Source of the DNA: Flavobacterium cauense R2A-7
GTDB taxonomy: Bacteria; Bacteroidota; Bacteroidia; Flavobacteriales; Flavobacteriaceae
Assembly: GCF_000498475.1 (NCBI RefSeq)
Contig: NZ_AVBI01000019.1
Coordinates: 372,001 to 436,000, forward strand
Reading direction: 5' to 3'
DNA: 64,000 bases
The notes under the pieces were generated by a model. That model saw nothing but the letters and a program-made list of their open reading frames with translations. It did no database searches and was not told the DNA's origin. A program made the position numbers and the translations under genes. Below, piece by piece: positions 35,001 to 42,478 of this stretch (position 1 is its first letter; each line of letters starts with the position of its first letter).

Positions 35001-35508
35001 TGTAAACAAATTTATTGAACACTTAGCTTCTTTACAATTAGACGGAAAAGTCTCACATTGGTATTGTAGTGAACTAGAAGCCGGATCTGAGTGGAATCAA
35101 GAAATTCAGAAAAATTTTGATGAATCCGATATAATTTGCTTCATGATTAGCCCAAATTTTATGAAGACAAAATATATTCATGAGCATGAAATTGCAAAAG
35201 CATTTGAAAAAAAAGCTACTAACCAGGATTTAAGAATCGTCCCAATAATTTTAGATTTTTGTAGATGGACGACAGAAAATAATAACTTAGGTAAGTATAC
35301 TGCTTTGCCATATACAGCTAAACCAGTTGTTGATTTTGATAATCAAAATATGGCTTGGTATATCATCGAAGAATGTATAAGAATAATGATTGATAAAAAT
35401 TTAGAGCCTGAAGGGGATGATTTTTATCAAAATAATTTGCCTACTGATGTTTTAAAGATTTATGAGAGAATTGTCGGCGGAAAAGTAGACAAAAACACAA
35501 CTATTTAA
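32080..35508 (+). CDS. LRR-Roc-COR-TIR protein inside the R-M operon
   Basis: A 1142-residue multidomain protein. Residues 17-24 (GQPGIGKT) open a first P-loop region. Leucine-rich repeats span about residues 200-430. A second P-loop, GNSEVGKTT (G449), begins a Roc GTPase with DFGGHD as G3. A COR dimerisation segment follows (LANYLNQIGLI...DKKWVLNKIYKILGGLYEKGG). A C-terminal TIR domain runs from about residue 960, with KKIFISYSKQD and an HEHEI segment where E1037 is a candidate catalytic Glu. The region is much more AT-rich than hsdM. It lies 11 nt after hsdS and 8 nt before hsdM. NAD cleavage is inferred from the family, not shown. The protein has no signal peptide. Confidence 0.85.
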   Translation: MNVFNSSNGYCNVWVVGQPGIGKTFLVENLFEQLYRINNNNPNDIEFDALISEQEHNVKIRIKEIRSFEDPIFNSPIQHNDIPSVFLIVGNLYYYENISYEKDFIKKIENRYPDALIYLIRINSSLNISKDIQIKKEGIISTLPKIGKNLREIFFINSYGQEDFFIFQNILKNSIINFCTDRLKHVKKKINDSIKFGDEYLDIGKCNLTSLYEVPELFQCNHIKTLIISNEWGEFRNGKWHKAGSENRGGKNNFGIIPAEIIKLKNLNTFIAGGDWNTDGIKGTGWRIKELGFLTKLTKLKYINFSNNRVDKIPSLSQLLDLEVLHLNNNCITSIALNGEFKLLRELYLSNNSLKTVSFFIKIKIPNISTIDLHGNEITDLTPIKSLIEKKDIVNSKWEQNTISIAKNPLQKPPLEIVNIGKMAVLKYFEDINKGKHYINNEVKLILVGNSEVGKTTLAKYLDDENDLNVKHCSTHWLEERKVTSKHLLDEIKQKCTINLFDFGGHDFFHDTHHLFFSSNTIYILLWDVYSNCLNKRTVIQEVSKGIEKEVEFQDFPLKYWLDSIKYYVQDDKIKIFDFQIDNINEFNSDVLVVQNKVVNQDEIVFLNSEELKKEYPFIYDFINISVIEKRRTDYFDVLLSEMLNNMQIVGAKLPNYYGKVKDSISKYQGDAIINLKEFVIFCNSIKGVNIDIEQAKILANYLNQIGLIMHYPNSIYNDLIFIDKKWVLNKIYKILGGLYEKGGEFDLNYVKEIFENYLTEDEVNNILSLMKGFNIIFQNPYKKTFIAPLYLPKKPDELLNLFIQNDKKPYRKFLYKGFIHKNVILQIFREYGEYVIGEKKGSEIYYYYWKNGLIIKDPVSNEIVKIIFNLGDDTGNASIDLFKLNNDFDTNFVDQIIDTVNKINYKYDVEEMITIDGEDYIPIKVIHENEDKNNWTFFYNEKYYKLTKFKKYLHKPDVMKKIFISYSKQDLKLVNKFIEHLASLQLDGKVSHWYCSELEAGSEWNQEIQKNFDESDIICFMISPNFMKTKYIHEHEIAKAFEKKATNQDLRIVPIILDFCRWTTENNNLGKYTALPYTAKPVVDFDNQNMAWYIIEECIRIMIDKNLEPEGDDFYQNNLPTDVLKIYERIVGGKVDKNTTI

Positions 35509-35516
35509 TAAAATAA

Positions 35517-36995
35517 ATGAGCAATCACAATTCCACAATAGTAAGCAAAGTATGGGCCTTCTGCCAAACCCTAAGAGACGATGGCGTAGGCTATGGCGAT
35601 TACTTAGAACAGTTAACCTATTTGCTGTTTTTAAAAATGGCCTATGAATACAGCTTACCCCCACACAACCGCAATTTAAATATCCCTAAGGAGTTTAACT
35701 GGGAAAGTTTGCTAACCAAAAGCGGTGACGAACTGGAAGTACATTACAGCAAAATGCTGCGTGAGTTAGGAAACAACAAAGGCATTTTAGGGCAGATTTT
35801 TACCAAAAGCCAAAACAAAATACAAGACCCCGCCAAGTTGTTTAAGCTAATCAAAATGATTGATGCGGAGCAATGGGTAATGATGGGCGTTAAAGACAAA
35901 GGCGACATCTACGAAGGCTTGTTAGAAAAGAATGCTGAAGACACCAAAAGCGGTGCCGGGCAGTACTTTACCCCTCGCCCACTAATTAAAGCCATGGTAG
36001 CCTGTATCAACCCGGAACCCATGAAAACCATTGGTGACCCGGCGTGCGGCACGGGAGGTTTCTTTTTAGCTGCTTATGACTGGTTAACCGAAAAACATAA
36101 ATTAGACAAAGAACAAAAGCAGTTTTTAAAGTACCATACTTTTAAAGGCAATGAGATTGTGGCAAGTACCCGCCGATTGGCTTTGATGAACCTGTTTTTG
36201 CATAACATTGGGGATATTGACTCGGACAATTTTATCTCGCCTAACGATGCGTTAGTAGCAGATAGTGGCGACCGTTTTGATTATATCCTTGCCAATCCGC
36301 CGTTTGGTAAAAAGAGCAGCATGACTATTACCAATGAAGCCGGAGAGCAAGAGCGCGAAGATTTGACGTATAACCGTCAGGACTTTTGGGTAACGACCAG
36401 TAACAAGCAGTTGAATTTCTTACAGCATATTAAAACTTTACTGAAAGAAACCGGAAAGGCTGCTGTGGTATTGCCCGATAATGTATTGTTTGAAGGTGGT
36501 GCCGGGGAATCGGTTCGTAAGAAGTTACTGGAAACTACAGATTTGCATACGATTTTGCGCTTACCTACGGGTATTTTTTATGCCAATGGCGTTAAGGCAA
36601 ACGTATTGTTCTTTGACGGCAAACCTGCCAGTAAAAACCCTTGGACTAAAGAGGTTTGGGTGTATGATTACCGTACCAATATTCATCATACTTTAAAGAA
36701 AAACCCATTAAAATACAGCGACCTTCAGGATTTCATTGATTTATACAACGAAGGGAGTATTGCCAAACGTAAGGAAACGTATTCAGAAGATAACCCGGAC
36801 GGACGCTGGCGCAAGTTCTCTTACGAGGATATTATTGCAAGGGATAAAACGAGTTTAGACATCAGCTGGATTAAGGATAAGTCGTTAGCCGACTTGGACA
36901 ACCTGCCAGACCCGGATGAATTGGCAGAGGAAATTATTGAGAATATTGAGGCTGGTTTGGAGAGTTTCAGAGCGGTTTTAAATGGGTTGAAGTAA
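35517..36995 (+). CDS. hsdM: Type I DNA methyltransferase subunit M
   Basis: A 492-residue adenine N6-methyltransferase. The N-terminal helical domain starts VSKVWAFCQTLRDDGVGYGDYLEQLTYLLFLKM. SAM motif I is DPACGTGGFFLAAYDW, and the catalytic motif IV is NPPFGKKS. It follows the TIR gene by 8 nt. It must pair with the hsdS product to protect the host DNA. Expression through the intervening large gene would link methylation to the TIR protein. Confidence 0.96.
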   Translation: MSNHNSTIVSKVWAFCQTLRDDGVGYGDYLEQLTYLLFLKMAYEYSLPPHNRNLNIPKEFNWESLLTKSGDELEVHYSKMLRELGNNKGILGQIFTKSQNKIQDPAKLFKLIKMIDAEQWVMMGVKDKGDIYEGLLEKNAEDTKSGAGQYFTPRPLIKAMVACINPEPMKTIGDPACGTGGFFLAAYDWLTEKHKLDKEQKQFLKYHTFKGNEIVASTRRLALMNLFLHNIGDIDSDNFISPNDALVADSGDRFDYILANPPFGKKSSMTITNEAGEQEREDLTYNRQDFWVTTSNKQLNFLQHIKTLLKETGKAAVVLPDNVLFEGGAGESVRKKLLETTDLHTILRLPTGIFYANGVKANVLFFDGKPASKNPWTKEVWVYDYRTNIHHTLKKNPLKYSDLQDFIDLYNEGSIAKRKETYSEDNPDGRWRKFSYEDIIARDKTSLDISWIKDKSLADLDNLPDPDELAEEIIENIEAGLESFRAVLNGLK

Positions 36996-37343
36996 ATGGA
37001 ATTAAGAGGCATCATTTTATACGACATTCAATTAAACGGAGATTTAAATGGTGTTTATACGAATAACCTAACTCCGAATGCAGAATTGTTCACAGAAACA
37101 GCCCATTTTTTACGCGATGAATCTTTTGGTGATTTTATCAACGGACTAATGCTTTATGAAGCTTTTTATTTCGATTTTGAGTCTGGTCGGGTTAATGCCA
37201 TTTTAGAATTTAGAATTGTAAACGGACTTATTACTGCCAGATGGTGGCGAGAAGGAGAAGATAGAATTGAAGACAATCTTTTGTTTACAGGTGAAGGGTA
37301 TCGTATGAATCATCATCAAATTGTGATTGCGTATACTAATTGA
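36996..37343 (+). CDS. Hypothetical protein at the end of the R-M operon
   Basis: A 115-residue protein with start immediately after the hsdM stop, with no gap, which suggests coupling. The sequence opens MELRGIILYDIQLNGDLNGVYTN and has a WWREGEDRIEDNLLFTGEGYR segment. I do not recognise a family. Possible roles include an accessory to the R-M system, but nothing in the sequence shows this. Confidence 0.7.
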   Translation: MELRGIILYDIQLNGDLNGVYTNNLTPNAELFTETAHFLRDESFGDFINGLMLYEAFYFDFESGRVNAILEFRIVNGLITARWWREGEDRIEDNLLFTGEGYRMNHHQIVIAYTN

Positions 37344-37367
37344 ATTTAGATTAGCTCTTTGACCCTT

Positions 37368-37487
37368 CGAGAGCCTCAGGGACCGGAGGATGAGAGCCTG
37401 CCTTCGAGAACCTCAGGCACCGCCCTTCGAGAGCCTCAGGGACCGGGGGACGAGAGTATCAGGGACCGGAGAATGACCCTAATGTAA
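37368..37487 (+). repeat. GCCTCAGG(G/C)ACC repeat cluster downstream of the R-M operon
   Basis: Several units of CCTTCGAGAGCCTCAGGGACCGG and CCTTCGAGAACCTCAGGCACCG with short spacers such as GAGGATGAGAGCCTG. They are in the orientation opposite to the copies at 26.7 kb. No gene lies in the segment up to 37533. Confidence 0.85.
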
Positions 37488-37533
37488 AAAAAGAATGGCG
37501 TCACTTTTGACAATAGTAAATAAAAAATAACTC

Positions 37534-37761
37534 ATGCGTTACGTAATAGCCTTTTTCTTCCCCTGGCTGTCCTTATTTCTGCAAGGGAAAATTATGTCGG
37601 GAATAGTTTGTTTGATTCTTCAGATTACAATCATCGGTTGGATTGCTTCGCCAGTTCGCTAACGCTTGTGTCCCGCTTTTATTTGGGCTGTTACCTCTTT
37701 AAACCGCATGTATGCAGACAGAAGAACTAATAAGATTATTAACGAGATGAGGAATAAATAA
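37534..37761 (+). pseudogene. YqaE/Pmp3 membrane protein broken by a 27-nt in-frame insertion
   Basis: The first 37 codons (MRYVIAFFFPWLSLFLQGKI...) and the last 29 codons (PAFIWAVTSLNRMYADRRTN...) join to an intact YqaE/Pmp3-type protein of two membrane helices. Between GWI and PAF, positions 37645-37671 hold 27 extra bases that keep the frame but include TAA at 37660-37662. The truncated product would be 42 residues. In the family the expected join is GWIPA. It could also be a real splicing or readthrough event, but decay or a recent insertion is simpler. Confidence 0.8.
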
Positions 37762-37791
37762 TTTTCAATTAAATAATAACAAAAACAAGTA

Positions 37792-38613
37792 ATGGAAGAC
37801 GTTATTTATTCAGCATCCTTTAAAAATGCAATACGCTATGCTAAAGAAAATGAGCTTTTTTTAGGTAGCGGAAACCCGAATGGAAAGTTGTTGCTTGTGG
37901 GTAAAGAAGCAGCAATTGATATGCAAAAATCGGAGCAGCAGTATGTAAACGAATTTAAAAAGAATGTTACGGATTGGGAAAGTAATTGCAGTAATGGAAC
38001 ACAGCCTGATGCAATAGACCATTGGTTTACGGAAGACCGATTTCCAACCTATAACCCCCTCTACCCTTATAAAGGACAGAAAAACACGGTTGAAAGCAGG
38101 AATGCCAATGGCGAGATCAAAAGAGGTCATGGCGGTACCAGCAAAACCTGGCATAATTATCAAAAAATTATTGATACGGTGTATTTTAACGGTACTCCCA
38201 GCGAACATATTACTTTTCATGAATATGCGTTTTGTTCGGAACTTAATCAGGTTACGGCTAATTACAGTCACCAGATTGCAAAGGACATCAGAGCAGCCAG
38301 TATTTTTAAAAGAAGGGCTTTGTTTCAGATGCCTTTTTTCAGCGATTTTCCGATTACCATTGTTGCTGTGGGGCATTATGTTAGGGATTTTGAAATTGAT
38401 TTACAGGATTTTTTCGGATTGACCTATGATGCTGAATCCTCAAGAAAGTATTCGGAGGGGCTAAAGAATGAATATATTAATATGCATTATGATAATTTTG
38501 AAGACCCTAAGCGATTGTTGATTCATACGAATCAGTTGAGTATGGTTAGTAATGAATTGGTGCAACGGTTGGGGGTGATTTGTAGGGCGTTTTTGTTGGC
38601 TTCTACCCTTTGA
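37792..38613 (+). CDS. Hypothetical protein, possible uracil-DNA-glycosylase-like fold
   Basis: A 273-residue protein. The strand GKLLLVGKEAAID resembles motif A of uracil-DNA-glycosylase-like proteins, and HTNQLSMVSNEL near the C-terminus resembles their motif B. The central part, WHNYQKIIDTV, is typical of a small group of flavobacterial hypotheticals. The stop codon is created by the beginning of the repeat array at 38.6 kb. There are no recognised catalytic Asp/His residues to confirm the fold, so this is a tentative description. Confidence 0.45.
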   Translation: MEDVIYSASFKNAIRYAKENELFLGSGNPNGKLLLVGKEAAIDMQKSEQQYVNEFKKNVTDWESNCSNGTQPDAIDHWFTEDRFPTYNPLYPYKGQKNTVESRNANGEIKRGHGGTSKTWHNYQKIIDTVYFNGTPSEHITFHEYAFCSELNQVTANYSHQIAKDIRAASIFKRRALFQMPFFSDFPITIVAVGHYVRDFEIDLQDFFGLTYDAESSRKYSEGLKNEYINMHYDNFEDPKRLLIHTNQLSMVSNELVQRLGVICRAFLLASTL

Positions 38614-38855
38614 GAGCCTGCCTTCGAGAGCCTCAGGCACCGAGAAACGAGAGCCTCAGGCACCGCCCTTCGAGAGCCTGCCTTCGAGAGCCTCAGGCAC
38701 CGCCCTTCGAGAGCCTCAGGCACCTAGAAACGAGAACCTCAGGCACCGCCCTTCGAGAGCCTGCCTTCGAGAGCCTCAGGCACCTAGAAACGAGAACCTC
38801 AGGCACCGCCCTTCGAGAGCCTCAGGCACCGAGAAACGAGAACCTCAGGCACCGG
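38609..38855 (+). repeat. Dense array of GCCTCAGGCACC repeats
   Basis: Nine copies of CTCAGGCACC lie in units such as CTTCGAGAGCCTCAGGCACCG and AAACGAGAACCTCAGGCACC, at irregular spacings of about 22-38 nt. Any open frame over it is a by-product of the array. It is not a CRISPR, because spacers are repeats themselves. It joins the 3' end of the 37792 gene and ends before the lipoprotein promoter. Confidence 0.95.
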
Positions 38856-38919
38856 AGATTTTTTTGATTTATATTTTTGTTTTTGACGGAAAATTTTTAA
38901 GAAAATTAATTATTTACGA

Positions 38920-38927
38920 TATCTTTG
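38920..38927 (+). promoter_or_regulatory. Candidate lipoprotein promoter (-7 box)
   Basis: TATCTTTG fits TAnnTTTG and lies 28 nt before the lipoprotein start at 38955. A TTG at the right upstream distance is not evident. Confidence 0.5.
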
Positions 38928-38954
38928 CAGCCAACATTTAACCCTAATCATATA

Positions 38955-39770
38955 ATGAAAAAAATTTTTGCATCATTAATTTTATTGACTGTTTTAAATT
39001 CTTGCAGCGATAGTAGTGATAGTTCCTCTAGCGCTACTGGTGAAGGAAGTGAGGTTCCAACGCCAAGATCTTATACTACCTATACCTCTCAAAATTCCGT
39101 TACGCTTAATGGTTATATCAATAATGATAATAATTATTATCAGGGACCCGGAACCTACAAGGTTGGTTTTATTTTCAGAACCGGTAGTGCGGATAATACA
39201 GCCAATCAACAGGTTGTTGTGGTTAATGAAAATGTAGCTTATGAGCCTTATAGAGCGTATTATCATACTCCTATTACCGGATTAGAGCCCAATACAAAAT
39301 ATTATTACACTTGTTATACTGAAAACGGGAATTATAGAGCGGAAGATTGGGAAGAAGTTACCACATCAGCCGTTCCGTGTACTTATGCACAAAACAACTA
39401 CATTAGTATCAATGGGACTTGGCAGAGTGTTTCTCCTGAAATAAATGACAGTCCGTTATGTTGTGATTCGGGGAATTTCGGAATCACATTTGGTACTTGG
39501 CCTAATATTTATGACGTAAACTTCAATGAATTAAATGATGGTTATCCGCATACCGGACAATTTTTTGGTGTTGATTATGAATTCGATATTACTGATTACA
39601 ATAAAGAAGTTGTGAAATCTTCTAATCAGGTATTAATCGGGAATCGTTCTACTCCTAATACAAAGTTGTTTGTTAACAATGACGGTACGACTTTAACTGT
39701 TATTTTCTGTAATTCAACGTTAAGAGACGGTACTGTTTTAAACGGAAAAGTTTCTGTTGCTATTCCTTAA
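38955..39770 (+). CDS. Exported lipoprotein of unknown function
   Basis: A 271-residue protein from ATG 38955 (MKKIFASLILLTVLNSC), the start that places the lipobox VLNSC at residues 13-17. The next residues are Ser/Asp-rich, a usual linker in surface-exposed lipoproteins of Bacteroidota. The central fold includes ITGLEPNTKYYYTCYTENG, similar to fibronectin type III-like loops. No enzyme motifs were found. It is followed by a terminator. Confidence 0.8.
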   Translation: MKKIFASLILLTVLNSCSDSSDSSSSATGEGSEVPTPRSYTTYTSQNSVTLNGYINNDNNYYQGPGTYKVGFIFRTGSADNTANQQVVVVNENVAYEPYRAYYHTPITGLEPNTKYYYTCYTENGNYRAEDWEEVTTSAVPCTYAQNNYISINGTWQSVSPEINDSPLCCDSGNFGITFGTWPNIYDVNFNELNDGYPHTGQFFGVDYEFDITDYNKEVVKSSNQVLIGNRSTPNTKLFVNNDGTTLTVIFCNSTLRDGTVLNGKVSVAIP

Positions 39771-39794
39771 ATACGGACTTGAATAAAAACTAAA

Positions 39795-39826
39795 AAAACC
39801 GATTAAAAAAATAATCGGTTTTTTTA
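39795..39826 (+). terminator. Lipoprotein terminator
   Basis: The stem AAAACCGATTA pairs with TAATCGGTTTT over a short loop of A residues, ending in a T run. Confidence 0.85.
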
Positions 39827-39982
39827 TGTTGTTTCCGTAATAATGGATTATGGGTTGCTTCCTGCGTCAGCAGGACAAAGAAACGATGATTGTTATTTTG
39901 AAGAAGGAAACGGAATTTGTACAATTTTTAGTATTTTTATAGTATGAACTGATTATGCTCACTAATCAAAAAAAAACTGACT

Positions 39983-40321
39983 ATGAAAAAAATCGTGCTT
40001 ACGCTCTCTGTAGCTTTGCTAATTGTTAGCTGCGCCGTAAAACTGATCCCTCCTACTCAACCGGATGTGGACCGAATGCAAACAAAATATCCGGGGTATA
40101 CGCTGGAAGAACTGAATCAGGGCAAAGCGCTGTTTGAAAAACACTGCGCGGATTGTCACGGACTGAAAAACCCAACGAAGTTTTCAGAAGAGAAATGGCA
40201 GAATATTGTTCCGAAAATGGTGAAAAAAGTCAACAAGAAGCATCCTAATGCGGTGGATGATAAAGATCGGGAGTTGATTTTGAAATATGTGATTACGATG
40301 AATGGGCATCCTAAAGAATAA
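39983..40321 (+). CDS. Small c-type cytochrome lipoprotein
   Basis: A 112-residue protein. Residues 1-17 form a lipoprotein signal ending in LLIVSC. A single haem c motif CADCH lies at about residues 55-59. Candidate distal Met ligands occur in IVPKMVKKV and VITMNG. It could carry electrons in the periplasm, attached to a membrane. No partner oxidase is nearby. A terminator follows. Confidence 0.85.
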   Translation: MKKIVLTLSVALLIVSCAVKLIPPTQPDVDRMQTKYPGYTLEELNQGKALFEKHCADCHGLKNPTKFSEEKWQNIVPKMVKKVNKKHPNAVDDKDRELILKYVITMNGHPKE

Positions 40322-40325
40322 ACAA

Positions 40326-40351
40326 AAAATCAGGACTTTGTCCTGATTTTT
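40326..40351 (+). terminator. Cytochrome terminator
   Basis: AAAATCAGGAC pairs with GTCCTGATTTT, giving an 11-bp stem with a TTT loop, followed by T-rich sequence. Confidence 0.85.
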
Positions 40352-40367
40352 GTTTTAGAGCTTGCTT

Positions 40368-40546
40368 TCTACCCTTCGAGAACCTCAGGGGCCGAATTAG
40401 GGACCGGGCTTCGAGAGCCTGCCTTCGAGAGCCTCAGGCACCGAGAAACGACCCTTCGAGAGCCTCAGGCACCGAGAAACGACCCTTCGAGAGCCTCAGG
40501 GACCGAAATCAGGGACCGGGCTTCGAGAGCCTCAGCCACCGAGGGT
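40368..40546 (+). repeat. GCCTCAGGCACC-family repeat cluster before OsmC
   Basis: At least four units of CTTCGAGAGCCTCAGGCACCG with variants GGGACCG and GGGGCCG, plus GAGAAACGACC spacers as at 38.6 kb. The array lies between the convergent cytochrome and osmC genes and contains no gene. Confidence 0.9.
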
Positions 40547-40550
40547 GTGT

Positions 40551-40967
40551 TTATACCAATATGGCGGTTAGGCTGATGGCGGCGGTGATGGATTTTGAAA
40601 TCGGGCAGGTTGCTTTGGCTTCGGCGGCGATTTTCTGAAAGGCTTCGTTGGTGATTCCGGGTATTTTGGCTTTTAAATCGAGATGGCTTTCGGTAATGGC
40701 ACCGTCTTCGAAGGTTACTTTGGCTTCTACGTTGAGGTCGTCCGGGGTAAAGCCTGCATCACCTAACAGGAAGCTTAACTTCATGGCGAAACACCCGGAA
40801 TGTGCCGCGGCTATGAGTTCTTCGGGATTGGTACCAACACCTTCCTCAAATCGGGACTTGAAAGAATATTGGGTATTGTTTAAGGTGGTGCTTTGCGTGG
40901 TAAGGGTTCCTTTTCCTTCCATACCACTGCCCATCCAATGGGCACTTGCTCTTCTGTTGAATTTCAT
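40551..40967 (-). CDS. osmC: OsmC-family peroxiredoxin
   Basis: A 138-residue hydroperoxide-reducing protein. It opens with FNRRASAHWMGSGMEGKGTLTTQ. The two reactive cysteines lie in AAHSGCFAMKL and ATCPISKSI, as in OsmC. The length is normal. It stands alone on the minus strand. Confidence 0.93.
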   Translation of the reverse strand: MKFNRRASAHWMGSGMEGKGTLTTQSTTLNNTQYSFKSRFEEGVGTNPEELIAAAHSGCFAMKLSFLLGDAGFTPDDLNVEAKVTFEDGAITESHLDLKAKIPGITNEAFQKIAAEAKATCPISKSITAAISLTAILV

Positions 40968-41088
40968 AATCGTTTAGTATTGGTTAATTTTTTATGCTAA
41001 AAGCCTAAGCTGTATTCTTAATTCAAGAGAATCTTTAAGTTCATCCCTACTCACTTAATACTGATTAGTGAACACTGAACACTGCTCA

Positions 41089-41373
41089 CTAAACACCTCC
41101 TCTTCTAAGCATCCGCAATTCCTGCTGCATTTCTTCCATTTCGGTTAGTAAGCGGCTGATTACTTCCAGTCCTTCTATGTTGATGCCTAAATCGTAGTGC
41201 ATTCGGATGAATTTTTCGAGCACTTCTACCTGTTCGTTGGTGATGTAATGGTGTTCTTCCTGTTGCTCTAATTTCACGAGTCCGCTTTCCTGTAAGGCGT
41301 AAACGAAATCGGGTGTTATCTCGTGGTACTGGCAAAAGGTGATGACGGATATTTTTAATGTGGTTGGATTCAT
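41089..41373 (-). CDS. cbpM: CbpM-type chaperone modulator
   Basis: A 94-residue protein, usual size for CbpM, with a HTH-like region and the helical C-terminus IHYDLGINIEGLEVISRLLTEMEEMQQEL-like segments. It is located 5 nt after the DnaJ-like gene on the same strand. CbpM inhibits the co-chaperone activity of CbpA in E. coli, and this pair is conserved. Confidence 0.8.
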   Translation of the reverse strand: MNPTTLKISVITFCQYHEITPDFVYALQESGLVKLEQQEEHHYITNEQVEVLEKFIRMHYDLGINIEGLEVISRLLTEMEEMQQELRMLRRGGV

Positions 41374-41378
41374 AACGT

Positions 41379-42269
41379 TTATTTTCTGATGGAACGTAAC
41401 TGTTCGAGCAGTTCTTTTTCTTTATCGGACAGGTTTTTAGGCAGCACTACCGAATAGGTTACATACAAATCGCCATACTCGCCTTCTTTTTTATACACCG
41501 GCAGTCCTTTACCGCGCAGTTTGATTTTCTTGTTGTTTTCGGTTTCCGGGGTTATGGGTACTTTTACTTTGCCGGTTAGGGTTTCGATAATGACTTCACC
41601 CCCCAAGAGTGCATCGTAAAGACTGATGGAAACGGTGGTATACAAATCGTTGTTTTTTACTTCAAAGGCGGTGTTGTTTACGATTTCAAAGGTTATGTAC
41701 AAATCGCCGTTAGGGCCGTTGTTGTAGCCTTTACTGCCGTGTCCGGTTATTTTAATGGTTTGTCCGTTAGCGACTCCCGCCGGAATGGTAATGCGTATTT
41801 TTTTGCCGTTTACTTCCAACACTTGTTTTTGTGTGGTAAGTATGTCGGTTAATTGCAGGCGTAGCGTGGCCGAAACGTCCTGACCTTTAAATCCTTTGGT
41901 TTTAGCCCTGCCTTCTTTTCCGAACATGGAACCAAAGAAATCGGAGAAGGCTTCATAATCGTCAAAACCTTCGGTACCCTGATGGTACTGATATCCACCG
42001 CCTGCCTGCTGTTGCTGACGTTTGGCTTCTTCATACTGCTCGGCATGTTCCCAATGTTCGCCGTATTGGTCGTATTTCTTGCGTTTTTCGGGGTCGCTCA
42101 GTACTTCGTTGGCTTCGTTAACTTCCTTGAATTTACGCGTGGCTTCTTCTTTGTTGGGGTTTACATCGGGATGGTACTGTCGGGCCAGTTTCCGATAGGC
42201 TTTTTTAATTTCCTCGGCAGTCGCGGTTTTTGCAACCCCTAATACAGCATAATAGTCGATATAAGCCAT
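41379..42269 (-). CDS. cbpA: DnaJ-like co-chaperone CbpA
   Basis: A 296-residue protein with a J domain ([14 protein letters not shown] at about residues 32-34) and a Gly/Phe-like linker. The C-terminal DnaJ substrate-binding domain follows ([22 protein letters not shown]). It lacks the cysteine-rich zinc finger, so it is CbpA-type. It stimulates DnaK. Confidence 0.93.
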   Translation of the reverse strand: MAYIDYYAVLGVAKTATAEEIKKAYRKLARQYHPDVNPNKEEATRKFKEVNEANEVLSDPEKRKKYDQYGEHWEHAEQYEEAKRQQQQAGGGYQYHQGTEGFDDYEAFSDFFGSMFGKEGRAKTKGFKGQDVSATLRLQLTDILTTQKQVLEVNGKKIRITIPAGVANGQTIKITGHGSKGYNNGPNGDLYITFEIVNNTAFEVKNNDLYTTVSISLYDALLGGEVIIETLTGKVKVPITPETENNKKIKLRGKGLPVYKKEGEYGDLYVTYSVVLPKNLSDKEKELLEQLRSIRK

Positions 42270-42426
42270 AGCCTTAACTGTTAGTTTGATTTATAAATTT
42301 ACAACATTCTATCTTTTTAATCAAAGGGTTACGACAAACTACACGGTTTGGGTGTTGTCCGGTTTTTAGTACTTACGAAAATTGTCACTAAAACGATGCT
42401 CCCATTCAGCATTTGGTATAGAAAAA

Positions 42427-42458
42427 CAAAACCCCTTGCCGAACGACAAGGGGTTTTG
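42427..42458 (-). terminator. Terminator after the RND efflux operon
   Basis: A perfect 12-bp stem CAAAACCCCTTG/CAAGGGGTTTTG (42427-42438, 42447-42458). On the minus strand it follows the outer-membrane factor gene and is flanked by T residues. Confidence 0.85.
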
Positions 42459-42478
42459 AAAAAAATCAAAAAAATCTA

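Noticed and set aside
38609-38855. CRISPR array
   Set aside because: Repeats are irregularly spaced and the spacers are variants of the same unit. No cas genes are nearby.
38610-38867. Open frame of 85 residues over the repeat array
   Set aside because: It is made only of repeat units and has low complexity, so it is a by-product of the array.
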